Below are positions 10,977 to 22,992 of a DNA stretch of 64,000 nucleotides, piece by piece (position 1 is the first letter of the stretch; every line of letters begins with the position of its first letter). The DNA is taken from assembly GCA_029204225.1 (NCBI GenBank), contig CM055097.1, positions 54,738,320 through 54,802,319 of the forward strand. The letters are read 5' to 3'. The notes below the pieces were generated by a model. The model was not told where the DNA came from. It saw nothing but the letters and a program-made list of their open reading frames with translations, and did not search any database. The DNA comes from Diphasiastrum complanatum. Taxonomy: Eukaryota > Streptophyta > Lycopodiopsida > Lycopodiales > Lycopodiaceae. The position numbers and the translations under genes were made by a program.

Positions 10977-11995
10977 ATGAATTTGAGATCCAGACGATCA
11001 ATTGCAAGAATGATAGCAAATCAAAAACCAAATCTTCCCAGAGTAGCAGCTGTGTATATCGAGGCAGAACCAGAACCAACACCAATGGATCCTATGGGTC
11101 AACCTATACCTGTTGCACCATTGCAAGCAGTCTGGAGGGCACCATGAATGGAAATACCTAAATATGATGGGTCATCAAATCCTCTTACATTCCTCCATAT
11201 CTATAACCAAGCTTGCAAAATTTACGACGAGCGGACACCGGCAGAGAAATTGATGTTGTTGCCGATGTCTCCGGTAGCAGTAGCAGAAGATTGGTTCTTC
11301 GACCTATCGTAAGAAGAGAAAAATACTTGGGAAGCGGTTAAGGCGGCTCTCATCATGCGCTTTAAACCAAGAAAGTTCCTAGAAGATCTATTCCTCCTAC
11401 TGAGCCAATTGAAGATGGAAAAAAGAGAAGGGGTCAAAGACTATATCGAATGGGTCAAACATCTGAGATCCGAGTGCAACGCAGCCCTAACTCTCGATCA
11501 TGCGGTTCCTCGCGGGGTTGCCATGTAGTATCAGAAGAGAACTTAAACAACAAGAGTAGTATGCTACATTGTAGGAAGCAATAGAAGATACCATTAGGAA
11601 AGAAAATGAGGGTTCAAATGAGGAATCTTATCTGACCACCCACACTCCAACTCCTTCGGTAGCATCATCATCCAACGCATCCAACTTATCCACCGAGCTG
11701 CTGATGGAACAAATGACGAAGGTACACAAGCAGCAGATGGAACAACTAATGGCTCAGTTTGATCAGAAACTGAAGGCCTTGCAGGGAGCTGTAGCACCAA
11801 TTTCAAATACACCAGCATAGAACCAACTGCAGTATCCTCGCCGAGAAAATGTATAGTGCTCAGTTTGCACTCAGAACCATACAGCCAACGAGTGTCCAAT
11901 TTTAAAGCAAAACCTGAGATTGACACAAAGATTCTGCCATCTGTGCAACACATCATCGCACGAGATGACATTTTGCCCATTTAACCCCCGGATAA
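10977..11995 (+). pseudogene. Ty3/gypsy gag (element K), broken by stops
   Basis: It starts MNLRSRRSIARM and has in-frame stops near 11146 and 11309. The Retrotrans_gag core is clear: AALIMRFKPRKFLEDLFLLL and MEKREGVKDYIEWVKHLRS. Frame is lost near 11515. Two zinc-binding motifs follow (CSVCTQNHTANEC, then CHLCNTSSHEMTFC with FNPRII). The same pair occurs in the gag at 32383-33275, so both belong to one family. The element stops at about 12034, where a Copia LTR begins. Protease and RT are missing. Confidence 0.85.
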
Positions 11996-12034
11996 TACAT
12001 TAAAAGAGGAGTCCTTACCAAATCTCTTATTCTT

Positions 12035-12704
12035 TGTGAAAAATAGCCTGATTTGGCAAATCATGTAGAACATTGTAAATATTGTGTATAATTGGGTTCC
12101 ACACATGTAAGCCAAAATGCCACGTGGAAACCCACTCCTAATGTAGGTTAGGTCAAGTCAAGAGAGTTGGTCATGTCTATTTGTTGGTCATCCCTACTTT
12201 ATAGGACCTACACCTAAGTTTAAGGTGAAAATTTGACCAACTAGCTACCTACCAAGCATAACTCTAGGATCCAGGCTAGGTTTTCATTTTAGGACAAGAA
12301 GAGTGAGTTAAATTCCTTATCACATGCTGGAAATCCACCTAAATTCAAGAAGGAAGTTGAATTTGATATGTATTCCAAGCTCCCATAGTGAGAAGATAGA
12401 ATATGTTTGGAGCTCATTGGCAATCTCAAGCTAGTTCACTATGTACATTGAGTTTTTGTGATCCAAATGAAACCAAATCAATTTCTACTTCTTTCTCAGC
12501 TTGAAGCCTGTAGTACACACATGTGGGCTCAGATTTCAATGTTGATCAATGCTTTTGATTGTTAATGCTTGTTGTTTGTCAAATTGCCAATCTAGATCAA
12601 CTTTTTGATGACTAGTTTTTTGATAGATTGTTAAGCAAGCATCCAATCACTCTTGTGGATATTTTGTAGATCCATTTATGGTCCTAAAGTATAGTACTTT
12701 CACA
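12035..12704 (+). repeat. Copia LTR (element F, 5' LTR)
   Basis: It begins TGTGAAAAAT and ends ACTTTCACA, so its ends are inverted repeats like those of elements A and B. A degenerate primer site (AGGTATTAGATCC) follows at 12705 and a gag gene at 13124. A diverged copy in opposite orientation lies at 60464-61041. Confidence 0.8.
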
Positions 12705-13123
12705 AGGTATTAGATCCAAGTACAAGAACATAAGCCATTGATCTAATGGAAATCCATTTTTAGCAAGTTTTGGTGCTAAAAACTAGTATTGAGAGGGCAA
12801 GCTAGAATCTTGATTTTGGTGAGGAGATTTGATCCCAAACTTGGTAGGGGTCCAAATCCGTACTGTCCACATGTGTAAGCACCTCTGAACCTGCATTTAA
12901 TGCATGGTATTCATTTGATCCAAAGAAATTCAATTTGTAAGCTTTTGATGTAATTCACTTCATCTTATCTTTGTTCCAGCTCTCTGAGGGAGTGATAGAA
13001 CTATGATTATAGGTCCATTTGTTGGATTAGAAATCAAAATTGAGTGAAACACTACAAGTGTGAGACCTTTGTGAGTTTCGAGTCAATCGAATCTATTTCT
13101 TATTTGTAGAAGTCACTAGTAAG
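12705..13123 (+). other. Copia F leader with degenerate tRNA-Met primer site
   Basis: AGGTATTAGATCC (12705-12717) resembles TGGTATCAGAGCC. The rest is untranslated leader up to the gag start; nothing else is visible. Confidence 0.6.
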
Positions 13124-13993
13124 ATGGGATCTGCTGGAGAATACCTTCTAGAAGCTAGTGAGGGATTGAATTCTACAAATTATGCTATTTGGAAGGCTAG
13201 GATGGAGTCACTTTTGGTGCTCCAAGACCTTTATGAGTTTCTGATTGAGGATGAACATGAACCTCTAGGTGGACAAGAATTAGTGAGATACAAAAAGAGA
13301 TCTAGGCTAGCACTTCAATGTGTGAAAAGGAATGTGAACAATGATCTTTTGAGGGAAGTATCATCATGTAAAGGTGCTAAAGAGGCTTGGGAGTCTTTAA
13401 ATTCAATCTATGAATCTAGTAACACTTCGAGGGTTCTCATGCTTAGAAATCAGATTTTGCAAAGCATGAAAAGAAGTGAGCAGAGTGCACAAGATTATGT
13501 ACTCAGAATCAAGTCTCTGAATAGGGAGTTGGCTTCCATTGGAGAGAAGATTCATGATGGAGAGCTTGTACAGATTGTTCTTAATGGTCTAGGAGATGAC
13601 TTTGCAAATTTTTTCAAAGTTTTGCCATCGAAGACAATTTGCCAACTATAGAAAAACTTCACAGTGTATTAGTGGCTGAAGAGTGTAGGATGCCCCATGC
13701 AAAATCTAGGATGAGTTCCTTGTCTTTGTAGGATGCCAATTTCTCATTCAAGGGCAAACAGAAGACCAATGGAAAGAAGAAGCATCCAAAGGAGGCCAAA
13801 GAAGAGGATGATGCATCAAGCTCAAAGGACAAGTCAAAGCAGAAATGTTTCTTTTGTGGAAAGAAGGGGCATTATGCATCTGAATGCTACAAGAGGCTGA
13901 GAGCACAAGTGGAGGAGGAAAAACAAGAGAACCTGAAGAAACATTTTGTTTCTAATGCCAAAGCTTTGCTAGCTTTCAATTTTGAGCCTTTGA
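13124..13993 (+). pseudogene. Copia gag with zinc knuckle (element F), frameshifted
   Basis: The first 175 codons (13124-13651) are open and start MGSAGEYLLEASEGL, then NYAIWKARMES. A frame break near 13615 follows LNGLGDDFAN, and the same protein continues in another frame as DNLPTIEKLHSVLVAEE. A stop lies near 13728. The CCHC knuckle CFFCGKKGHYASEC lies near 13846-13890, and the sequence ends abruptly at about 13993 before the protease. The abrupt end marks a truncation, so only capsid functions were encoded. Confidence 0.85.
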
Positions 13994-13997
13994 CAAT

Positions 13998-14030
13998 TGG
14001 CGACACGACATGACATGACACGACACGAAA
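13998..14030. repeat. Pentamer array (CGACA/TGACA)
   Basis: Six or so alternating CGACA and TGACA units lie exactly at the truncation point of the Copia F gag. Possibly generated at a repair junction. Confidence 0.6.
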
Positions 14031-14289
14031 TCAGTCGTGCCCCCACGAACAACCAAGAAGATCAGCCATGTACCAAGGGGTACAAGTATTTGATCTGATA
14101 ACATGACATCATCAGAAGTATTCTAGATCATGGCTAATCTGCCACTCTTGTAATTCGCGAATTAGTTGTAGATGCTTAGTCTTTCTAATCTGTAAGTTAC
14201 AAGAATGCGACACGAAATTGTTCGCGAACTATATACTTTCTGATTGATGCACATTACAGTAAGTCTAACGCTATTCCCAAAGCAAGGCT

Positions 14290-14605
14290 GGTCCCATCAT
14301 GGACAAGCTCAATGGATCCAATTTTCACTTGCGAAAATTTAAGATGAAAATAGTGCTAATGGCTAAGGAGATGTATGATGTTGTCATAAGAGTCGAAGTT
14401 AGAACTAAACCCAACAATGCTGCAGTCTCCCAATGGAAGCTAAAGGATGGCAAGGCCTTCGCGCTGATCATCCTCAGCTTAGCAAACACACAAATCAGGC
14501 ATGTGCTGAAGCTCAGACCTCGAAAGAAGTCTGGGATGTTTTGAACACATTGTATGATGTGCGAGACGTGCCTTCTAAGATACATCTCATAAGGAATCAC
14601 CCATT
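14290..14605 (+). pseudogene. Copia gag fragment, same family as 1130-1968
   Basis: MDKLNGSNFHLRKFKMKIVL and WKLKDGKAFALIILSLANTQ match the minus-strand relic near 1.5 kb. The frame shifts near 14500 to EVWDVLNTLYDVRDVPSKIH. Only the N-terminal part of Gag remains. Confidence 0.8.
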
Positions 14606-17600
14606 GTCAATTGTTCGTACTCCTTAATTCAACCATTTATATATTTGATAGCTTGCTCCTATTTGCCTTCTTGACATAATGTCATGACTGTGTTTGTGAC
14701 TTTGTGTATGTGTTTCAAATTTTTTTTAACGAAGCAACAAAGCAAATTTTATCGCACCCAAATATAAGATTTTATTATGTTGGTATTCTCTTAAAATCCA
14801 CCCATGATAGAAATCATTGAAGTTTATATGCATTTTATGGTGATTATTTTAGCTACAAGTTACCAAAAGAAACAGAAAAAGAAATGTGTGTGTATGAATA
14901 TATATTGAGATGTATTGTTGCATATGTCAAAAGTTCCTAGCACATTTACAATGTACTAAAACATTACAATTTCAGTTTAAAAGTTCTCACTCAAGTTTTA
15001 ATAGATTCGAGACATATGGTGTATCTTATGCCAAATCACAAAACATTTCAATTGAACTTTCAATTATGCAATTTCATAGCTAAAGGTTGTAATGCATGTC
15101 GAAAAAGAACAAGATTCTAAAGCTTAAAGCCAAAAATGGTCTTAGTGATGATGATTTGGAAGATTTAATCAGTAGGTATTTGGATCACATGAGGTCTATT
15201 GTCTATGACTTTCAAAACAAGATGGAGTCAACATTATTGTTATCGAGGCTATAGGACTATATTGATTATGAATCACATACAATGACTGAGGACTAATAAA
15301 CTCCTAGAATATAAGTTCAAAGACACCAAATCATACAACTATGAAGTAGAATATTCATTATTATAAATATTCATGAAAATTTGCCATCTTGTGGGGGGTT
15401 AAAACATTTCAAAAGTACCTCAAATTTAAAGTTTTAAAATTGCCTTTAAAAACTAGACACAACTAGCTAAAAAAATCACTTTTATCTCCCTAACTTGCCA
15501 ATTCTAGTCAATGGAAAGACGTTTTCTTTAATCTATCAAAACTACCAAAATATAAGATCTTTGTGTTTGAGTAGTTGTTAGGACCATATATAGGAGAATC
15601 GCTCAAAAGAACCATTGTTACTACCATTTTGATCTAGAGACATTCTCTCACTTATTCTTTCATTGCGACCTTGAGCTATGGAAAAATACAATCCTTGCCT
15701 TTGAAAGAAATTCCACGGCACATTCAAACCTTAGTACTTTGTTCAACAATGTGAATTTTGACAATGACAACTTACAAAATCATGAAACCTGTCCATGGTT
15801 CCTTTGCTCCAAAAAATTTGGCGCAACATAGACATAGAAAAGAGGCTTCAATTTTGATTGCAAAAGCAATCAAGTTAGAGGCAACCATCAACATTTCAAG
15901 AAGGAAAGGATAGTTAAAAAAGGAATTTTTTTTTAAGATTAGACAATTTCATGGTCCGTTTGTATATTATTTCAATTGATCTTCTCATCTTTCTTTATCT
16001 TTCTTGCTTTAGACTCTTTTAGTGAGATCATCACCTAATGGCTTTTTGTACATTCAAGAAGTTAATACAAAGCCTAACTCATTGGAGAGTAAAAAAGAGA
16101 GCTATCTGCTTTTTGTACATTCAAGAAGTTAACACAAAGCCTAACTCATTGGAGAGTAAAAAAGAGAGCTACCGCAAAAGATAGGGGGGTTTATTCTTTG
16201 CTTACCATACCTAATTCATTAGAATTTTGATACTCAAGGCAAAATTTCATGATTTCAAAAGTTTTTGATGATAGAAAAGAAAAAGATAGTCATATTGGTA
16301 TGCACAAACAATTACTAGAGAGAAACCTAAAATTTTCTCCCTAAAAATTGTATGCTATTTTTACTACTACATCTTTAGAGATTCTTGAAGTGAAGGTACT
16401 TTATATCTCAAAAACTATTTGTAGCTAAAATTTTCAAAAAGTGCAGATTCAAAGGATGTCAGCTTCCTAGAACACTAGCTGAAGACCCTTTTGTACCCAA
16501 GGCAAAAGAAGCCGTCTTATTCACAAAAAGTGTCATCGTTCCATAACACCCTGGAGAGCTTAAAAGTTTGAAGGTCCCCTTGGACGCTAGGGGCCCACAT
16601 AACAACACAATCTTGTGTGCATGAGGGTCCATGAATATGAAGATAGAAAGGAAAAGACCAAAATTCTTGAAGCAAGCGGCCACTGCTAGTACTAGGATGC
16701 TCTCGGATTCTGCGAAAGCTTCTTTTTTCTCATAATAATGATCGGCCCCACATGGAGCCCGGATTCTTCATGATGCCGCCTCCAACGTCGGACATACAAC
16801 TGTGATCACACCACACTACTGCTCCATAGGAGGTACTCCAGGCTTTGAAGTTGTAACTTGTGAGGGAACTGTAAGACACATGATTCAAAAGTGAACACTG
16901 AGCAGTCAGCAGCGACCAAGTATGAGCTGAGCTGAGCTAAGCTGAGTAGGCTTATGCAATATAATGGTTAGGTACGGGGTTTGCTCAATTGCTGATTAGC
17001 AAGGCTGCAAGTCTCAACTCTCAAGAGTGCAAGACCCACAATCAGGCTTTTCTCTCCTTAATGCAACACTTCTAAAATATTGACTAGTCAGTACTGTAAG
17101 TATAACTTATTTCCATTTTGAGCATCTTCAACATTCAAAATGACGAGCTTAACAGTGCTCAAGTGGGTAATAGCCTATAGGTATCCGCTATCCGAGAGTA
17201 TTTGCTGTAAGCTATTTGTGTTTTTCCTTCCAAAGGCATTAGGCACCGAAATAATTAGCTAGCAGCCTAGAGGCTAAGGTCCTACCATTTCTGCAATTTG
17301 ATGCTGCTACTTGTGTGGGCAATAAATCGTGGAAGGTTATCGGAAGGCTGCACTCACAATTGTATTAAATCCCATATGTAGTCGTATTGTAGATTCGTGT
17401 TCACAATAACTTCATACAAAACTGTGTACACGCGCAAATGATCAGAGGTCCTGCAAATCATATGTGTGCAGTTGATAGCTTTCAGCCACACGATATTATA
17501 TTACAACAAAGTACTTGCTCAAGCTCAACAAAGCTGCCGCATCTGCATCTACGAGCTCGTCGCCGCTTTGGTGTTCAGTGTGCACTGTTTGTTCACTGCA

Positions 17601-17950
17601 GTCCGTTATGTAGTGTGACAAGATACATGGTAATCCATCTTACGTAGCGTAGGTACTCTGGAGTCTGGAGTCTGGAGTCTCAGGTGGTTTTTATTGACCA
17701 CTGGCCTTCAAGACCAAAGTGCAAGGAGCCAGCTTTAGCCTTGGCTTTTTTTTAAGTTAATAATCCGTCTTCCTAAATTTTAACATTTTATCCAAGAGAT
17801 AAAAAATGTAACAGTATCTGACAAGAAAATTGTAACAATTTATCTTTCTAAGTTATAATCTATTGCGTCCGTCAAATCCTTTTAAATTTCAGCAGTTCTT
17901 TACGATTGTGCCATAGCGCTCGAGTATGACTTCTTAGTTCTTACTTGCAA
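14606..17950. other. Intergenic, no clear gene
   Basis: AT-rich DNA upstream of the GRF gene. A 67-bp tandem duplication lies at 16042-16172. A stretch near 15108-15240 reads open on the plus strand with acidic residues (SDDDLEDLISRYLDHMRSI), perhaps a worn gene or transposon fragment, but no family is recognisable. A short minus-strand frame at 16459-16683 shows no domain. Confidence 0.4.
16042..16172. repeat. 67-bp tandem duplication
   Basis: The unit starting CTTTTTGTACATTCAAGAAG is present at 16042-16108 and again at 16109-16172, with one visible mismatch (GTTAATAC versus GTTAACAC). The near identity points to a recent local duplication. Confidence 0.95.
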
Positions 17951-17959
17951 GCTTCTACT

Positions 17960-17967
17960 TATATAAT
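17960..17967 (+). promoter_or_regulatory. Possible TATA box upstream of GRF
   Basis: TATATAAT lies about 1.46 kb before the GRF start codon. It would imply a long 5' leader, perhaps with an intron. Weak evidence, motif only. Confidence 0.25.
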
Positions 17968-19426
17968 CGATGCACCCCATCACGACTCACTTGAATTGTC
18001 AAAACCTCGTCCGAAATTCATTTGACACTGGTGACTGCAGTCACATAATCTCACACTGGTGGCTGCAATGACCATAACAGACCAAAGTGTCTTAAAGTAA
18101 TCCATACATTGAATACAGAGTTACAGACGAGATGTTCTATGATTGCCTCTATTTATTCTGAAGGCTTAAATTCAGATTTTGTCTTTGCTTGAAAAAAAGG
18201 GAGGCCTGGGAGGCCGCGACGGGAGTGGTGGATTGGTGGTGGTGGGGACGTGAGTTGCTGTAAGATAGTCGGTGCAGAAGAGGCGCCTCCCATCCATCTT
18301 TATCTGAGAGTCCGAAAAGTGGTCTCTCACGCGCAGGACGGAAGGTCCGGATTGCACAACCGCAGCTTTCACCCGTTCGCGGACCCACCCAAAAACACAT
18401 GTACATATTTACGGGGTTGCGGTTGCATGCAACGGACACATTTTGTGTAGTCGCAGCAGGCAGACACGTTGACAACATCCCCATCGTAAGCATGCCAGAA
18501 TCGTGCCACTCGTCTGGGCCCAGGACTTGAGCTTCTCCATTTGCCTCTGCAGACAATCTGTAGCTGCGCATCCAGCATAGGAGCCCCACCCCCGTGCCTG
18601 CTTCCCTGCCTCCATATCTACCTCCTTTCTCACCTCCGTCGAGCTCCCGGCGCTGGGCATTATACTCTCGTTCGGACTCTTTCTCGAGCTTGCGCTCTCG
18701 GAATCTGTCCTCTTTTCTGTCTTTCAAGGTTCCTTCTCTTCTCGGTCTCTGGCGCTGGCGCTTGGTGCTTGTTTGTCAGCGTGTTGTGTGCCCGCTCATA
18801 ATGGGCTGCGACATTTGTGCTGCAAAGGCATGTCCCTTGAAAGCGCTTGTTCTAGCTGTTAAATCCGTGTGAAGTCCTCTATTTAGTGTCACCATCCACC
18901 CTCCTACCTAGCTCGGCGGCCTCCTCCCTGTCTCGTTATACTTGCAGGCGTTCACAGGTGCAGTGTTGTCTCCAAGGATCAGAGCACCAACTAAAAAACC
19001 ACACTGCGAATCCTGTGAAGCTCATCTCTTTATGATCTTAGCTGTGGACTGATTATTTTTCGCAAATCATGTGGATTATGTAGCTGAAATTTTCACTCAG
19101 ACTAAGGAATATTTACGTTGTGTTCTACGGTATTTGACGTTTCTGCAGCTAGTGGCGTATTGTAGCTATGGTTCTTCTGTAATATGCTTGTTTCATATCA
19201 GGTTGATGTGTCACCGAATCCAAGATGGTCAAGGTTGTTTGATAAGCTGAAATCTAAGTCTGTTTGAAAAGTTGAATCTAGTCTTCCTTGTGATTGTTAC
19301 GGAATGGCGTTGCATAGCATATATAGTCATGTTTTGACTTCTTCAAACCACTTGGTTCATAAGGGTTCACTTTAGTACGAAGGCTGTATTGGAAGAGAAA
19401 GTGCCTCAAGCCGAGAATATAGCTTC
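17968..19426 (+). promoter_or_regulatory. GRF promoter and/or long 5' untranslated region
   Basis: Base composition shifts here: 18180-18960 is GC-richer and pyrimidine-rich on the plus strand, typical of plant core promoter and leader sequence. Possible 3' splice sites (CTTGCAG near 18950, TTTCATATCAG near 19200) would allow a leader intron. Open frames on the minus strand (18149-18727) read Arg/Glu-rich sequence and are the antisense of this CT-rich leader, not genes. Confidence 0.4.
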
Positions 19427-22028
19427 ATGGATTTCAGTCTGGGATCTATCGGGGGTTCTGGTGGCTTCAGTAGTAATGGATCAAGCCCTGGCGATCGATC
19501 GCTAGCCAGCATAACCGAGAATCGGCAGCATAGAATGCTTGGCTCCCCCAGCTCAAATGAGTTTCTTCACTCAAATTCCTGCAGATCAGCCACTGAGGTA
19601 GACCTGGATTCCAGGGATGACCAAATCATCCCATCTCTTAAGCTCGCTCGCACTGACTCCTCTCGCTGGCAGCCGGAACTTAAGATGAGCGCGCCTGCTG
19701 GGCTTCTGATTCGCCATACTCCCATGCAATTTGATTGTCGTATGCCATACTCGCCCACGAGCTCGCGCGTGTCCGACGATGCTCTCCTCAGCTGCGACTC
19801 CAGATTTGTGCCTGAGCCGAGGCTGTTGAGGGGGGACTCACTGGTGTCGTCTGCCTCTGCTTTTCTCGGATCTCACTCTCCATCACTCAGACATCCGCCT
19901 TCCTACCAGGAATCCTACGTTCAGCACAGGCCAGCTGGTAACCGCACTTCGCACTGCCTCTCCTCAGTCCTCGCTTTAATCTTTTCCTGGATCTACATGA
20001 GTATATCCCCCTCTGTCTGTCTATCTCGACGTCTGTCTTTTAACCTCTAGATTTCAGTCTACATTCCGTTAATGCTATCTTTTACTGCGAGGTTAAACCT
20101 TCCGAGTTATTGCAGGAATTCCCGTGCTGCTGGGAAGGGAAGCAGCTGCCATGCTTCACGCCGGCATGCACGACACTGCGGTCGCTGTTGGTGGTCGTTG
20201 TTTGTTTACAGCTGCTCAATGGGCTGAGCTCGAGCATCAAGCTCTGATCTACAAGTATATAATGCATGGATCTTCCGTTCCAGCAGAATTGCTGCATCCC
20301 ATCCGTAGAAGCGTTGCCGCTATGAGCGGAATGCCTCACAATCTCATTAGCGGTATGCCTTGAAGCTTTCATCTTAGTTGTGAATATGTACCACATTAAA
20401 CGATAGCTTTCTCGGAGATGAAGAAACTCATTTATTCTGGTGTTTTGGGCTTTGGAATCAGCAGGTTGGGGTGGATTTCAGCTGGGGGGTGCGACCAATG
20501 TGGATCCGGAGCCAGGCAGATGTAGGCGCACAGATGGGAAGAAATGGCGATGCGCTCGTCCTGTTGTACCTGAGCAGAAGTACTGTGAGCGTCACATGCA
20601 CCGCGGTCGCCATAGAAGGAAGGCAGCTGAAGCACAGAACAATTCCTCTGCACAAGCAGCCGGAGGACCATCATCCTCGTCTGCCATCGTTGGTGCTGTA
20701 GCAGGCCGAGAAAGCAACCTTTCTCCTGGTCTTGCTCGAGCTAATCATAGTTTTGAATCGACTATGGCCTTTAATCCACAGCAACCACAGCTAACTAAGA
20801 GCCTCTCCAACCTCGCTGCAACGGCTGGCAATGCGTTGTTAACTACATCTGCAGGCAATCTGGCATGCAATCAGTTGTCGCTTCCTCTCCATTTACCGAC
20901 TGGCTTATGCACAAACAAAGATAGCAGGTGAGCTCCATCTCCAGCCATGTTTGCCGTCCATTTTGTTTTTGTGGGGATATATCTGCTATCCGCAATGTCT
21001 GTGGATGGTAATGTGTGATTGCTGGGAAAGAAATATGTTTTGATAGGGGCTAGCCTGCATCTTTCAGGTTTTTGTGTCATGGAATAAATAAAGCGCATTT
21101 TGATTTGCGTCCCGAGCAGCTCCTTTCAGATTTTTCTGGAAGCACGCGAGGACTAGATCCGAGCAAAGTCTCTTCGCTGCCTTCCGATCATCAGCTGATG
21201 CAATGGCATCTGCAGCAGTCTAAAATGACTCCGTTTGGCTTGAGATCAAGCTGTGGCAGTTTTCTACAGCAAGATTGTGATCAGATCAAATTTCTTCATG
21301 CGCAGGAGATGGTGACAATGGCCGAAGCCAATCGACTGAATCAACTTCTCAGGCAGCAGCAGCAGCAGCAAATGCATTTGGTAGATAACAGAAACGTCTC
21401 TGTGAAAACTTTTACTGGAGATTCTAAGTCTGAAAATCAACCTCTCCGTCACTTCTTCGACGATTGGCCCCGAACAAGGGACGCGTGCAGTCTATCATGG
21501 TCAGACGTCGATGATGAAAACCCGAAAGCAAATGGATCATCCACCCAGCTCTCCATCTCCATAACCACAGCTTCTTCCTCAGATATTTCCGCCAATGATA
21601 GTCCAACTCGAGCAAAAACAATTTTCTCCCCTCTGAAGCTCTCAATGATGAGAAACGGTGAGGATATGGCCGATCCTCCTACCCACATGGGGTTGGGAAT
21701 CAACCTCAACCACCGAAAATCGTCTTGGTTTCCTACAACTCTAGAAACTAGCGTCGGGGGACCTCTTGGCGAGGTTCTGCAATCGGGCAATCCTCACCCT
21801 GTTCACAAAGAAGGCTTGAATGTATTAAAAGAAGATTGGGATTCTCATTCCCAAGATGCTCCTCAAAATGCTTCGCCCACTGGAGTCCTACAGAAACCAG
21901 CTCTTGGATGTTTTTCTGATAGTAGTAGCAATGCTAGTAGTCCTGGATCAGTGAGGACTGAGCACGCCATCTCTGAAAATCACAAAATTCCTGCTCTCAT
22001 GAACGCACCTAGTCGACTAGCGACGTAA
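19427..22028 (+). CDS. GRF: Growth-Regulating Factor transcription factor (QLQ and WRC domains)
   Basis: Four coding exons join in frame: 19427-19937, 20116-20352, 20465-20927 and 21068-22028, giving 2,172 bp (723 residues plus stop). All introns are GT-AG. The QLQ domain (about 200-236, Q205/L209/Q212) is the known binding surface for GIF co-activators. The WRC domain (about 263-305) carries the C3H set C269, C279, C290, H293 (CX9CX10CX2H) and a basic tail for DNA binding and nuclear targeting. The C-terminal half has the FFD (530-539), TQL (563-569) and GGPLGEVL (644-651) motifs and a short poly-Gln. The 170-residue Ser-rich N-terminus before the QLQ exon is longer than in many GRFs. The miR396-complementary site expected just after WRC is not recognisable. 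GRFs control cell proliferation in growing organs. The ATG at 19427 fits the MDF-type start of the family. Confidence 0.95.
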
Positions 22029-22560
22029 GAGAACCCTTTCAGAATTCAGAACACTTGAAAAATTACCATCTGATCTCCAACGTGCACTCAAGGATTGCAC
22101 TATAGTCTGCAATCGATGTGTTTTCTCTTCATGCATGACTCGTGAAACAAAAACTTTAACATCTCGAAATATTCTTACTATTTCCACTAGCCAAACACAT
22201 TCAAGCACGCTATTCTTTGGCTAGGGACGGCTGATCGCCCAGGATGCTGGATAATGTAACTCAGAAAATTGTAAGTTGTGATGCTGGCAAGCTCTCTAGT
22301 TGGTTGCATTGGGACTTGAATCATCTCGACTCCAAGACGACATGTTTCTGGTCTGTGACTACTGATTTGAAACATGTCTTGATCAACTGTGAACTTTAAC
22401 ATCCTTTATCTGGAGGATGAACGTTCTGCAGATGAAACATGCTTTTGTTCTTTTGCTTCTACTCCTAAAGTTGTTATTATGCCAATAATCTGCAAAAGTA
22501 GCCATAGTTTATGTTTTTGAGGATAAAATCATGCAAGTAATAAATGTGCTTTGGTCATGA
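22029..22560 (+). terminator. GRF 3' untranslated region with candidate poly(A) signal
   Basis: After the TAA stop no coding frame continues. AATAAA at 22539-22544 is a plausible near-upstream polyadenylation signal, giving a 3' UTR of about 530 bp. Confidence 0.35.
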
Positions 22561-22729
22561 TCTGTGTATGGTATGATCACCATAGTCTGGCTACCTGATG
22601 CTGTCGTTTACTCGAGTTCCTCTGGAACTTGTTAGTCGATAGCTAGACCATTTGCAGTCATTCTGCGTTGTTGCGAATTTGACCTGCAATTTGTAACTCT
22701 GACTAATTTCTACAAGTAATCTCACATTT

Positions 22730-22731
<2 letters not shown>

Positions 22732-22778
<47 letters not shown>
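22732..22778. repeat. (GA)n microsatellite downstream of GRF
   Basis: About 23 GA units without interruption. It is not inside any recognised LTR. Confidence 0.95.
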
Positions 22779-22779
<1 letters not shown>

Positions 22780-22992
22780 ATAACTATCATTATCCGGGCA
22801 CCCAGGTATAAATAAATACAGGAAACTAAGATATACGGGCCGATGGAGGATGCACTGCCATTCATTCACGTGTATCTCCCAGTTAGAAAGGCATTCAGAG
22901 GTTCTCAAACTAATGAGAGTTTCTGAAGTTAGAAGTTTCGAAACTCAAGCTCCTCAAATTCAGTGATTAGAAAATAGCTTATGGATCATGCT

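Noticed and set aside
18149-18727. 192-codon open frame on the minus strand, Arg/Glu-rich
   Set aside because: It is the antisense of the CT-rich GRF leader. Overlapping frames on both strands are equally open, a sign of composition bias, and no domain is visible.
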